A stretch of DNA of 64,000 nucleotides, from NCBI RefSeq assembly GCF_000426365.1, contig NZ_AUFF01000001.1:310001-374000 (forward strand), in the 5' to 3' direction. A model generated the notes under the pieces. That model worked only from the letters and a program-made list of their open reading frames with translations, was not told the origin of the DNA and searched no databases. The stretch is from Arenimonas composti TR7-09 = DSM 18010 (GTDB lineage Bacteria > Pseudomonadota > Gammaproteobacteria > Xanthomonadales > Xanthomonadaceae). A program made the translations under genes and the position numbers. Shown piece after piece: positions 9,664-17,048 of this stretch; positions within the stretch are counted from its first letter, which is position 1, and the number at the start of each line of letters is the position of its first letter.

Positions 9664-10755
9664 TTACAGATGACGCGCGAAGAAGGCCACGGCGTCTTCG
9701 GCGACGCGGCGATGCACCACCCCGCGCTCGACCCCCTGTGGGTCCACGCAAAGCGCCGCCAGCACCTCGCGGCCGCGCGCCGTGCAGGTGGCGAGGAACA
9801 CGTAGTGGCCGGCGGCGTCGATGCGCTCGACGGCGATGCCGGGCCGGTCGGCGAGGACGGCGGCGGTTTCCGCGAACAGGATCTGGTCGTCGGTCTCCGC
9901 GAGCACGACGCGTGCCGGGACGAGCAGCCGGGCGACTTCCGCGTCCTGCATCAGCGAGACGTGGGCGGGTGCCATCGCGTAGACGGCGCGGATGCGCGGA
10001 TCGGCCGGATGGGCGAGCTCGCGCTCGACGCTGGCGCGGAAGGCCGGATCGCTTTCGGCGAGCCGGGCGATGTCGGCGGCGTCGAAGCCCGCTTCCGGCG
10101 GCAGGACGCAGACGGGATTCGCCGGCTGGCCGGCGCAGCGGCGGGCGCGGGTCGCGAAGTCGATGCGGGCGCCGGCGGCAGCCAGCACGCTGTAGCCACC
10201 GATCGAGAAGCCGGCGGCGCCGATGCGCTCCGGGTCGATGCGCGGGCCGATCGCCGGGTCGGCGAGCAGCCGGTCGATCAGTGCCGACAGGTCGAGCACG
10301 CGTTCGCCCGGCAGCACGAAACCGGCCAGCGTCGTCCGCGGCTCGGCGGCGGTGTTGCCGTGGTGGTTCACCGCGGCCACCACGAAGCCGGCGCGCACCA
10401 GTTCCTGCGCCAGCCACGACAGCTGCGCGGCGCTGCCGCCGGTGCCGTGCGAGAGCAGCACCAGCGGTCGCCGCGTCGTGTCGGCGAACGGTGCGTCGGT
10501 GGCGAAGCTGCCGAACTCGAACACGCCGCCGGTCCAAGGCGACACCGGGCTGCCGGGCGCGGCCGGATACCAGACCGTCGCGGCGAGCGGCCGCGGTCCG
10601 GCGCCGGACCAGTCGCGGCGGTCCTCGTCGACCCAGGCGCGGTGCATCCGTCCGACCGGAACCTCGGGCGGCGGCGAGGCGAACGCGGGACAGCAGGCGA
10701 GCAGGGCGGTCAGGACAGTCAGGACGGTCAGGACGGTCGTGGCCAGCAGACGCAT
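9664..10755 (-). CDS. secreted alpha/beta hydrolase, dienelactone hydrolase/PAF-AH-like
   Basis: A 363-residue protein with a clear signal peptide (MRLLATTVLTVLTVLTALLA, then an Ala-x-Ala-like cleavage region around residue 26). The mature part begins with the GRMHRAWVDEDR/LAATVWYPA block seen in predicted dienelactone hydrolases and platelet-activating-factor acetylhydrolase-like enzymes. VLLSHGTGGSAAQLSWLAQEL near 100-120 gives the oxyanion region. The nucleophile elbow is GFSIGGYS near residue 188, and a histidine near DAAGHYVFL close to the C-terminus completes a plausible triad. Substrate unknown; probably a periplasmic esterase. The signal peptide is encoded by a 9-bp tandem repeat (see findings). 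Confidence 0.85.
   Translation of the reverse strand: MRLLATTVLTVLTVLTALLACCPAFASPPPEVPVGRMHRAWVDEDRRDWSGAGPRPLAATVWYPAAPGSPVSPWTGGVFEFGSFATDAPFADTTRRPLVLLSHGTGGSAAQLSWLAQELVRAGFVVAAVNHHGNTAAEPRTTLAGFVLPGERVLDLSALIDRLLADPAIGPRIDPERIGAAGFSIGGYSVLAAAGARIDFATRARRCAGQPANPVCVLPPEAGFDAADIARLAESDPAFRASVERELAHPADPRIRAVYAMAPAHVSLMQDAEVARLLVPARVVLAETDDQILFAETAAVLADRPGIAVERIDAAGHYVFLATCTARGREVLAALCVDPQGVERGVVHRRVAEDAVAFFARHL
10709..10738. repeat. 9-bp tandem repeat in signal-peptide codons
   Basis: GGTCAGGAC is repeated three times with one mismatch, followed by a partial fourth copy, and encodes the TVLTVLTVLT stretch in the hydrophobic core of the hydrolase signal peptide. Because the unit is a multiple of three, copy changes keep the frame and alter only the length of the hydrophobic core. 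Confidence 0.8.
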
Positions 10756-10824
10756 GGGCAGCCTCGTAGGCAGGTTCGCGGGCCCGGAATTCTAAGCCGG
10801 GCTGCCTGCGAGGCCGGAAACACG

Positions 10825-10849
10825 ACGGCCGGGCACGTGGCCCGGCCGT
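10825..10849. terminator. hairpin, probable terminator
   Basis: Arms ACGGCCGGGC and GCCCGGCCGT form a perfect 10-bp GC stem around ACGTG. On the minus strand it lies about 50 bp after the DUF4785-like gene but has only a short broken T-run (CGTGTTTCC). Called from the stem. Confidence 0.55.
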
Positions 10850-10900
10850 TTCCTTTCCATGCGCGGTCGACGAACACGCGCGAGGGCGCGCGTGCAGCCC

Positions 10901-12121
10901 TCAACGCGGGCGTCGCCCCGGCGCCGGGGCTGGCGAGTCGCCGCCCTCGCGCAGGGCCAGCGCACGCGTCTCCAGCCGGCCCATCCGGGTCTGGTCGTTG
11001 AGCTCGAGGTCGCGCACCTCGAACGGGGCGCCGTAACCGGCCGGCAGGTTGGCGCGCTCGAAAGCCAGGCTCAGGGCGCCGTCGCCCGCGGCCAGCCATT
11101 CCGCCGAATGCGCGATCACCACCGGGCGGGCGACGCCATCGGCGCCGGTTGCGTACAGGGTGCCGCGCAGTTCGTAACGGCCAGGCGCCGCCACCTGCAC
11201 CGGCAGCCGCAGCTGCAGCGCACCGGCGTCGAAGGCGTAGTCGCCGGCCAGGCGCGCGGTTGGCAGCGATACCTGCACCGCGGTGCGCACCTCGCGCTGC
11301 AGCGGGACACCGTTCACCACCCGGCCGGCGTACAGCTCGACCTCCCAGAGGCCCGCCGGCGCATCGGCCTCCAGCGGTACCTCGATCTCGCCACGGCCGC
11401 CGCGCAGCTGCAGCGGATAACGGCGACCCGAGGGCGACACCAGTTCGCCGCGCACTTCGGCGGCGGCGAGGGCGCGGCCTTCGCCGGTCAGTTGCGAGGC
11501 GATCGCCAGCCGGTCGCCGGCGAGCACGCTGCCACGTTCGGCCTGGGCGCGAAGCGCATACGGGCTGTCGGGCTCGAACACGTGCACGAGGCTGCGGCCG
11601 CGGGAGCCGTCGACCTGCAGGCGGAAGGCGCCCTTGCCGAGACCCGGGGCCAGCCGCACGACCGCACTGCCGTCGGGGACCTCGAGGCCGGCGGCCCGCA
11701 GCGCCGCGGTGTCATGGCGGGCGGCGAAGGCCTGGGCGTCGGGAATCGCGCGGCCGTCGCGCTGCAGGCGGATCGCCTGCGGCGAGAGCGGCCGGCCATC
11801 CGCGGGGCTCACGCGCACCACCGCGCCGGGGGCGGTCGTGTGCAGGTCGATGCCGCGCGCGAGGTCACCGGCCTCGGCGACGAACCAGTACTCGCGGCTC
11901 TCCGCGAGGAAGGGCGCCGGTGCCACGAGCGGGGCCGCCGGGTCGAGCGCCCAGGCGAAGCGCACCGGCGCCCGTTCGAAGTCGCCGGTGGGCGCCGGAA
12001 GTGGCAGCAGCCGGGTCGGCACCTGGTCATCGGCGCCGGGGGCGCGCAACTGGCCGGCGATGGCCTGTCCGGGCAGCGACAGGGCGAGGGTGAGGGCGAA
12101 ACCGAGGAGGGTCCGGGTCAT
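10901..12121 (-). CDS. exported DUF4785-like protein
   Basis: A 406-residue protein with signal peptide MTRTLLGFALTLALSLPGQA. The mature region begins with a proline-rich LLPLPAPTGDFERAPVRFAW block. It is followed by beta-rich segments that resemble Ig-like or macroglobulin-like strands (RDGRAIPDAQAF, GDRLAIASQLTGEGRALAAAEV, APAGLWEVELYAGRVVNG). This agrees with what I remember of DUF4785 proteins of Xanthomonadaceae, but the family name is a recollection and the function is unknown. The tail is Pro/Arg-rich. It starts 3 bp after the lipase-like gene stop, so the two are co-transcribed and probably both periplasmic or surface proteins. Confidence 0.75.
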   Translation of the reverse strand: MTRTLLGFALTLALSLPGQAIAGQLRAPGADDQVPTRLLPLPAPTGDFERAPVRFAWALDPAAPLVAPAPFLAESREYWFVAEAGDLARGIDLHTTAPGAVVRVSPADGRPLSPQAIRLQRDGRAIPDAQAFAARHDTAALRAAGLEVPDGSAVVRLAPGLGKGAFRLQVDGSRGRSLVHVFEPDSPYALRAQAERGSVLAGDRLAIASQLTGEGRALAAAEVRGELVSPSGRRYPLQLRGGRGEIEVPLEADAPAGLWEVELYAGRVVNGVPLQREVRTAVQVSLPTARLAGDYAFDAGALQLRLPVQVAAPGRYELRGTLYATGADGVARPVVIAHSAEWLAAGDGALSLAFERANLPAGYGAPFEVRDLELNDQTRMGRLETRALALREGGDSPAPAPGRRPR

Positions 12122-12124
12122 GGC

Positions 12125-12979
12125 TCAGCTCCCCAGGTCGCTGCGGAGGATGGTGTCGAGGCCGAAGCAGGCGCGGCGGCTCTGGTTGTGCGACAGCGGC
12201 TCGCTGCCGCGCATGCGCGCGGTGTCGCGGAACCACACCGTGCCGGCGGCCGACTGGCTCGAGCAGTCGAGGAAGCCGTCGGAGCACGAGTTCAGCCAGA
12301 GCTGGGTCGTCTCCAGGCCGACGTTTTCGGCGTAGCCACCGCACCAGCTGTCGGAATCGAAAGGCGAGGAGTCGACGTCGGTGCCGACCACCGCGCGGAA
12401 GGGCTTCGGCAGCGCCGGACGGCCGGCCGTGCCGTAGAGGTTCTGCGCGTTGTACTGCGCCATCCAGCTCGTCTGCTGCATGCGCACCGCGTCGTTCTTG
12501 TAGCCGAGCAGCCAGCCGAGCACCGATTCGAACACGTTGCCGGCGATCACCGCGTTGGCCAGCGGCGTGCCCGCCGAAGACGGCGCCAGCGCGTTCACCC
12601 GCACCGTGCGCGAGATGATCAGCGGATAGCGGCTGTCGTAGGTCGGGTTCGACAGGATCCATCGCATCACATTGCCGCCGTTGCTGTGGGTGATCACGAT
12701 CAGGCGGGTGATGCCGCGGCTGTTGATGAAGTTCGTAAGCTGGCCGGCGAGGCAACCGGCGGCGCCGCTGTCCCACATGTACTTCGTGAAGTCGCAGTTG
12801 ATGACGACGTAGTTGGCCGAGTTCGCCAGGCCGCCGCGGACGTTGTTGACGAACTCCGGCTTCCAGTAATCGTTGGTCGCATTGCTCTGGCTGCCGGTGC
12901 CGTGCACGAAGGCGACGCCGGTATTGGCGGTGCAGACGCTGGATATAGCCAGCAAGGCCAGCATGATCAGGATGCGCAC
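12125..12979 (-). CDS. secreted lipase-like alpha/beta hydrolase
   Basis: I start this at the GTG at 12977-12979 because a GGGGAGGGA ribosome-binding site precedes it and the protein then opens with a signal peptide (VRILIMLALLAISSVCTA). A longer in-frame ATG at 13084 would hide the signal. The 284-residue protein has GVAFVHGTGSQ right after the signal (oxyanion loop), LIVITHSNGGNVMRWILSN near 85-105 with the nucleophile elbow THSNGG, and several paired cysteines in the C-terminal half (CGGY, SCSDGFLDCSS, CFG), as expected for an exported disulfide-bonded enzyme. It resembles triacylglycerol lipase/acyltransferase-type hydrolases; substrate unknown. Co-transcribed with the downstream DUF4785-like gene. 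Confidence 0.8.
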   Translation of the reverse strand: MRILIMLALLAISSVCTANTGVAFVHGTGSQSNATNDYWKPEFVNNVRGGLANSANYVVINCDFTKYMWDSGAAGCLAGQLTNFINSRGITRLIVITHSNGGNVMRWILSNPTYDSRYPLIISRTVRVNALAPSSAGTPLANAVIAGNVFESVLGWLLGYKNDAVRMQQTSWMAQYNAQNLYGTAGRPALPKPFRAVVGTDVDSSPFDSDSWCGGYAENVGLETTQLWLNSCSDGFLDCSSQSAAGTVWFRDTARMRGSEPLSHNQSRRACFGLDTILRSDLGS

Positions 12980-13355
12980 GTGTCCCTCCCCAGGAATGGT
13001 GCGTGGTGTCCGGTTCCCCGTCCCTGCGTCGCCGCCTACCGGTGGGGCCGGCGCTCCCTGCGCCGGCGTACGGGAGCCGACCATCCGTGCGCAAGTCCGT
13101 GAACGTCAACACATTTCGATGCTGCAATGCGGCAGCGTACGGAGCCAGGCCACCGTATCGACGCGCTGCAGCAATGGCGGCAGCCGGGATTTCCCGTGGC
13201 TTTCGCCCGACGCCGCGCCGGCGTCTGCTGCCCTGCAGCATCACGCCGGCTCACGGGGTCAATCCCACTGTCGGGGCTGCAGCAACGGCGCAATGCCGCA
13301 GCGCTTCGATCGGCCCTGCCGGCTTCGATCCGTTGTCCGCTGCTCCAGCTGCAAC
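12980..13355. other. 376-bp intergenic stretch
   Basis: No credible gene is seen on either strand. Near the lipase start there is a hairpin-forming palindrome (GCCGGCG-CTCCCTG-CGCCGGC, about 13048-13068), and on the minus strand a TTGACG hexamer at about 13106-13111 that could be a -35 for the lipase gene, though no good -10 sits at the right distance. The rest is GC-rich with recurring GCAGC words. Confidence 0.5.
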
Positions 13356-14039
13356 TCAGAACTCGAGGTCGAGTGCCGCGCAGAGGTAGTCGACCAGCGG
13401 CGCGAGGCCGGTGAAGTGCGAAATCACCGCCTGCCGCAGCCGCGGCCCGAGCACGAGTTCGTCGGCGAGGGGCGCGGTGGCGACGAAGTCCTTGCGCTTG
13501 AGGTCGTCGATCAGCGGATGGTCGGCGGGGTAGCCGCGTGGCGGCCGCACCAGGCTGTCGCCGGTGAGCGCGAAGCGGCGCCGGAATGCCGCACTGCGGG
13601 TCGCCGCCGTCCAGCCGGCGGGGTTGTCGAACAGGAACGCGCGGATGCGCCGCTGCGTCTCCGGTTCCGGATGCCACAGGCCGGCGCCGATGAAGCAGCC
13701 GCCCGGTTCGAGATGCAGGTAGAACGAGGGCGCATGCACCTGCTTCGCCCGCTCGTGGAAGAAGCGGGCGCCGCCCCAGGTCTTGTAGGGCGTCTTGTCG
13801 TTGGCGAAGCGGGTATCGCGATGGATGCGGAACAGCGAGCCGCCGTTGCCGCGCGGGTCGGCGCGGTAATGCGGGCTGATGCCCGCGAGGCCCGGCTGCA
13901 GTTCGCCGATCAGCCGCAGGAAGGGATCGCGCAGGTGCTGCAGGTAGTCGGCGCGGTGCGCCTCGAACCAGTCGCGGCGGTTGTTGCTCTTCAGCGCGCG
14001 CAGGAACCGGAACGTGTCTTCGCTGAAGTAGCTGCTCAT
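13356..14039 (-). CDS. DUF2461 family protein (TIGR02453)
   Basis: A 227-residue protein, typical for DUF2461. The N-terminus has FSEDTFRFLRALKSNNRRDWF, the family's opening block. FRIHRDTRFANDKTPYKTW near residues 70-90 and PSFYLHLEPGGCFIGAGLW near 105-125 are its most conserved segments. The function is not known. Its ATG overlaps the stop of the exonuclease I gene by four bases (ATGA), so it is translationally coupled to sbcB. A longer open frame upstream is overlap with sbcB, not an extension of this gene. Confidence 0.92.
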   Translation of the reverse strand: MSSYFSEDTFRFLRALKSNNRRDWFEAHRADYLQHLRDPFLRLIGELQPGLAGISPHYRADPRGNGGSLFRIHRDTRFANDKTPYKTWGGARFFHERAKQVHAPSFYLHLEPGGCFIGAGLWHPEPETQRRIRAFLFDNPAGWTAATRSAAFRRRFALTGDSLVRPPRGYPADHPLIDDLKRKDFVATAPLADELVLGPRLRQAVISHFTGLAPLVDYLCAALDLEF

Positions 14040-15475
14040 GCCAGGTCCGCCTCGAGTCGATCGCCCCAGGCCTGCAGCGCGTCGAGCAATGCCTGCGCCG
14101 GGCCGGGGCCGTGCTGTGCGCGCAGTGTCGCGATCTCGGCGCGGTAGCTCGTGAAGTCGTATTCGGACAGCCCGGCTTCGGCGCTGCCGAGCCGCCGCCG
14201 GCGGTAGTCGTCCCAGCGTAGGCGCTCGTCGGCGGAAAGCGATTCGGGCCAGTTGCGGGCGCGATAGCGGAACAGCAGGTCGCGATAGCGGCCTTCGCCG
14301 AAGCTCGTCTCCAGCGCCGCGAGGTCGGCGACGCTGCTGCTGCGCACACGCTGGCAGGCGCGCCGGTCGGCGTCGCTCGCGAAGCCGTCGTAGAGCGCCG
14401 CATCGGCATCGGCCGCCGCTTGCTGGCGTTCGGCGGCGAAGACCCGGCGCACGCGTTCGGCGAGGTCGGGCGTCGCGCGCAGCCGGGCCGCACGCGCCAG
14501 CGCCGCGTCGACGTCGATGCCGAGGCGTTCGAAGTCGGCCGGGCGCACGTGCGCCAGCGGCAGCAGCACCGGGCACTTGTTCGTATGCACTTCCTTCAGC
14601 GGCACCCGCTCGACGCCTTCCGGCAAGTCGGCCGCCGGCGTGTAGAGGCGGTCGGCGATGTCCCCGGGATCCAGGTCGAGCCAGTCGTCCGGATCGCGGG
14701 CGAGGCCGGCGACGATCACCCGCGATTCGATCCGCGGATGCCGCGCCACCGGCACGACGAGCTGCGCGCACTGGCTGGTCGCCGGATAGCGCGAGGAGAT
14801 ATGCAGCAGCGGCGTCATCCCGCCGATGTCGATCAGCCCGGCGACGCGCCGCTTGTCGCGCAGCTCGAAGGCGTACTGCCACAGCCGCGGCTGCGCCGCG
14901 CGCAGCCTGCGGGCCAGGCCGAGCAGGGCGCGAACGTCCGACAGCGCCTCGTGCGCGTCGCCCTCGCGGACGCCGTTGGCGGTGGCGAGATCCTCGAGTC
15001 TGAAGCTGGTGCCGCCGTCCTCGCGTCGCGGCCATTCCAGGCCTTCCGGGCGCAGCGCCGCCGCCAGCCGCAGCACGTCGAGCAGGTCCCAGCGCGAGTT
15101 GCCGTTCTTCCACTCGCGCTCGTAGGGCTCGTGGAAATTGCGGTACAGCGCGAAGCGCACGAACTCGTCGTCGAAACGGATCGAGTTGTAGCCGACCGCG
15201 CAGGTGCCCGGCGTCGCCAGTTCGTCGTGGATGCGGGCGACGAACTCGGCTTCGGACAGGCCTTCGGCGAGCGCCCTTTGCGGGGTGATGCCGGTGATCA
15301 GGGTGGCGCCGGGCGAAGGCAGCAGGTCGTCGGCCGGGCGGCAGAACAGGCTGACCGGCTCGCCGGTCTCGCGCAGTTCGGCATCGGTGCGGATCGCCGC
15401 GAACTGGGCGATGCGGCTGCGGCGCGGGTCGCGGCCGAAGGTTTCCAGGTCGTACCAGAGGAAACTCGCGCTCAT
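14036..15475 (-). CDS. sbcB: exodeoxyribonuclease I
   Basis: A 479-residue single-strand-specific 3'-5' exonuclease of the DEDDh superfamily, close to the length of E. coli ExoI (475). Catalytic motifs are visible: YDLETFG at the N-terminus (Asp9, Glu11), NSIRFDDEFVR near 95-105 and HEALSDVRALLGLARRL near 180 (His and last Asp). The SH3-like and C-terminal helical domains follow, ending in the LRWDDYRRRRLGSAE region. It acts in recombination, mismatch repair and degradation of single-stranded ends. It is coupled to the downstream DUF2461 gene by an ATGA overlap. Confidence 0.96.
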   Translation of the reverse strand: MSASFLWYDLETFGRDPRRSRIAQFAAIRTDAELRETGEPVSLFCRPADDLLPSPGATLITGITPQRALAEGLSEAEFVARIHDELATPGTCAVGYNSIRFDDEFVRFALYRNFHEPYEREWKNGNSRWDLLDVLRLAAALRPEGLEWPRREDGGTSFRLEDLATANGVREGDAHEALSDVRALLGLARRLRAAQPRLWQYAFELRDKRRVAGLIDIGGMTPLLHISSRYPATSQCAQLVVPVARHPRIESRVIVAGLARDPDDWLDLDPGDIADRLYTPAADLPEGVERVPLKEVHTNKCPVLLPLAHVRPADFERLGIDVDAALARAARLRATPDLAERVRRVFAAERQQAAADADAALYDGFASDADRRACQRVRSSSVADLAALETSFGEGRYRDLLFRYRARNWPESLSADERLRWDDYRRRRLGSAEAGLSEYDFTSYRAEIATLRAQHGPGPAQALLDALQAWGDRLEADLA

Positions 15476-15554
15476 CGTCGGCTCCGGGGACGCGCGGCCG
15501 CGGCGGCGCGGTTCGTGGATCCAGCCTGCCGCGACGCGGCGCCGGGCGGCATCG

Positions 15555-16949
15555 TCATTCCGCCGGCACCGGGGTCAGCCGATCGCGCACCAGCGCGTCG
15601 GCGAAGTCGAGGTCGACCTCCTGCAGCCGGGTGCGCCCGCGCGTCGCCTCGACCAGGATGCCGCGCTGCACCGCGCCGCGTTCGAAGGCCAGCGCGTAGG
15701 GCAGGCGGCGGAAGCTGACCATCGCGTAGCGCGGCACGAAGTGGTCGGGGTGGCGATCGGCGAGCACGCGTTCGAGTTCCCGCTGCAGCAGGAAATCGGC
15801 GTCGTCGACGCGGTCGCGCATCTCGACGTAGTTCTCCAGCGCCATCGCCTGGATCGCCTCGGCATTCGGCCGGCGTTCGGCGGTGAAGGCGGCGAACGCG
15901 GCCTCGAAGCCGTCGGCTTCGGCGAGCAGGCGGTCGAGCGCGACGCAGTCTTCGAACGCGCAGTTCATGCCCTGGCCGTGGAACGGCACCATCGCGTGCG
16001 CGGCGTCGCCGAGCAGCACCGCGCGGCCGTCGAGGTGCCAGCGGTCCAGGCGCAGCGTCGCCAGGCTGCCGACCGGGTGCGCGGTCCAGTCGGTGTCGAA
16101 GTCGGGGATCAGCGGCAGCGCATCGGCGAAATCGGCGGCGAAGAACGCGCGCGCGGCGGCGAGATCGGGCAGGGCGGCGAAGGATGGTTCGCCGTCGAGC
16201 GGCAGGAACAGGGTAACGGTGAACGTGCGTTCGGTGTTCGGCAGGGCGATGCACATGTAGCCGCCACGCGGCCAGATGTGCAGGGCGTTCGCCTCGATCC
16301 GCCAGCCGCCGTCCGCGGCCGGCGGGATCTCGAGCTCGCGGTAGCCGTGGCCGAGTGGTTCGAAGCGCTCGCCGAGTTCGACTTCCGCGGCCATCGCCGC
16401 GCGCAGCCCGGAACCGGCGCCGTCGCAGCCGAGCAGGGTGGTGAAGTCCAGTTCGCGCGGATCGCCGGCGTCGTCGACGAAGCGGGCGCGGCGGGCGCCG
16501 AAGTCGACGCCGTCGAGACGCTGCCCGAAATGCAGCACGGCGCCGGCGGCCTCGGCGGCGTCGAGCATCGCGATGTTCAGGCGGCCACGGTGCACCGACC
16601 AGATCACCTCGGAATCGTCGCGGCCGTAGCGCTGCAGCATCGGCGCGCCGCCCTGCGGGTGGACCATGCGCCCGCGCATCATCACCGCCTGCGCCATCAC
16701 CGTGTCTTCCAGCCCGGCCTGGCGCAGCGCGTGCAGGCCGCGTTCGGCGAGCGCGAGGTTGATCGAGCGGCCGCCCTCGTAGCCGAGCCGGCGCGGGTCG
16801 CCGCGTTTTTCGAAGACGTCGACCTGCCAGCCGCGGCGGGCGAGCAGGGTCGCGAGCAGGGCGCCGGCAAGGCCGGCGCCGACGATCGTCAGGCGTTGGG
16901 AGGTCTTCACGGAGGAGGCGGGGCAGGCATGTCCGAGGGTTCCCGGCAT
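15555..16949 (-). CDS. kmo: kynurenine 3-monooxygenase
   Basis: FAD-dependent aromatic hydroxylase converting L-kynurenine to 3-hydroxykynurenine with NADPH and oxygen. Motifs: LTIVGAGLAGALLATLLARR (FAD beta-alpha-beta), GYEGGRSINLALAERGLHAL, VMMRGRMVHP, and LGDAAHAMVPFHGQGMNCAF (second FAD motif). The start is uncertain: an ATG at 16947-16949 gives 464 residues, a GTG at 16974-16976 gives 473, and a GTG at V-K-T-S-Q just before the FAD motif would give the usual family length. None has a good ribosome-binding site. It lies apart from the other kynurenine genes, separated from them by the secreted-protein gene on the opposite strand. Confidence 0.94.
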   Translation of the reverse strand: MPGTLGHACPASSVKTSQRLTIVGAGLAGALLATLLARRGWQVDVFEKRGDPRRLGYEGGRSINLALAERGLHALRQAGLEDTVMAQAVMMRGRMVHPQGGAPMLQRYGRDDSEVIWSVHRGRLNIAMLDAAEAAGAVLHFGQRLDGVDFGARRARFVDDAGDPRELDFTTLLGCDGAGSGLRAAMAAEVELGERFEPLGHGYRELEIPPAADGGWRIEANALHIWPRGGYMCIALPNTERTFTVTLFLPLDGEPSFAALPDLAAARAFFAADFADALPLIPDFDTDWTAHPVGSLATLRLDRWHLDGRAVLLGDAAHAMVPFHGQGMNCAFEDCVALDRLLAEADGFEAAFAAFTAERRPNAEAIQAMALENYVEMRDRVDDADFLLQRELERVLADRHPDHFVPRYAMVSFRRLPYALAFERGAVQRGILVEATRGRTRLQEVDLDFADALVRDRLTPVPAE

Positions 16950-17048
16950 GTTCGTTGAATTGCCAGGTCGCGTCACCCGCCGACCACTGCCGGACCCGGG
17001 GAACCCGGCACCTCACTGCCCGCGCGCCTCCCTGCGCAGGAGTCCACC

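Noticed and set aside
13003-13389. Small open frames in the 376-bp gap before the lipase gene.
   Set aside because: No ribosome-binding site, no recognisable product, and composition like other shadow frames.
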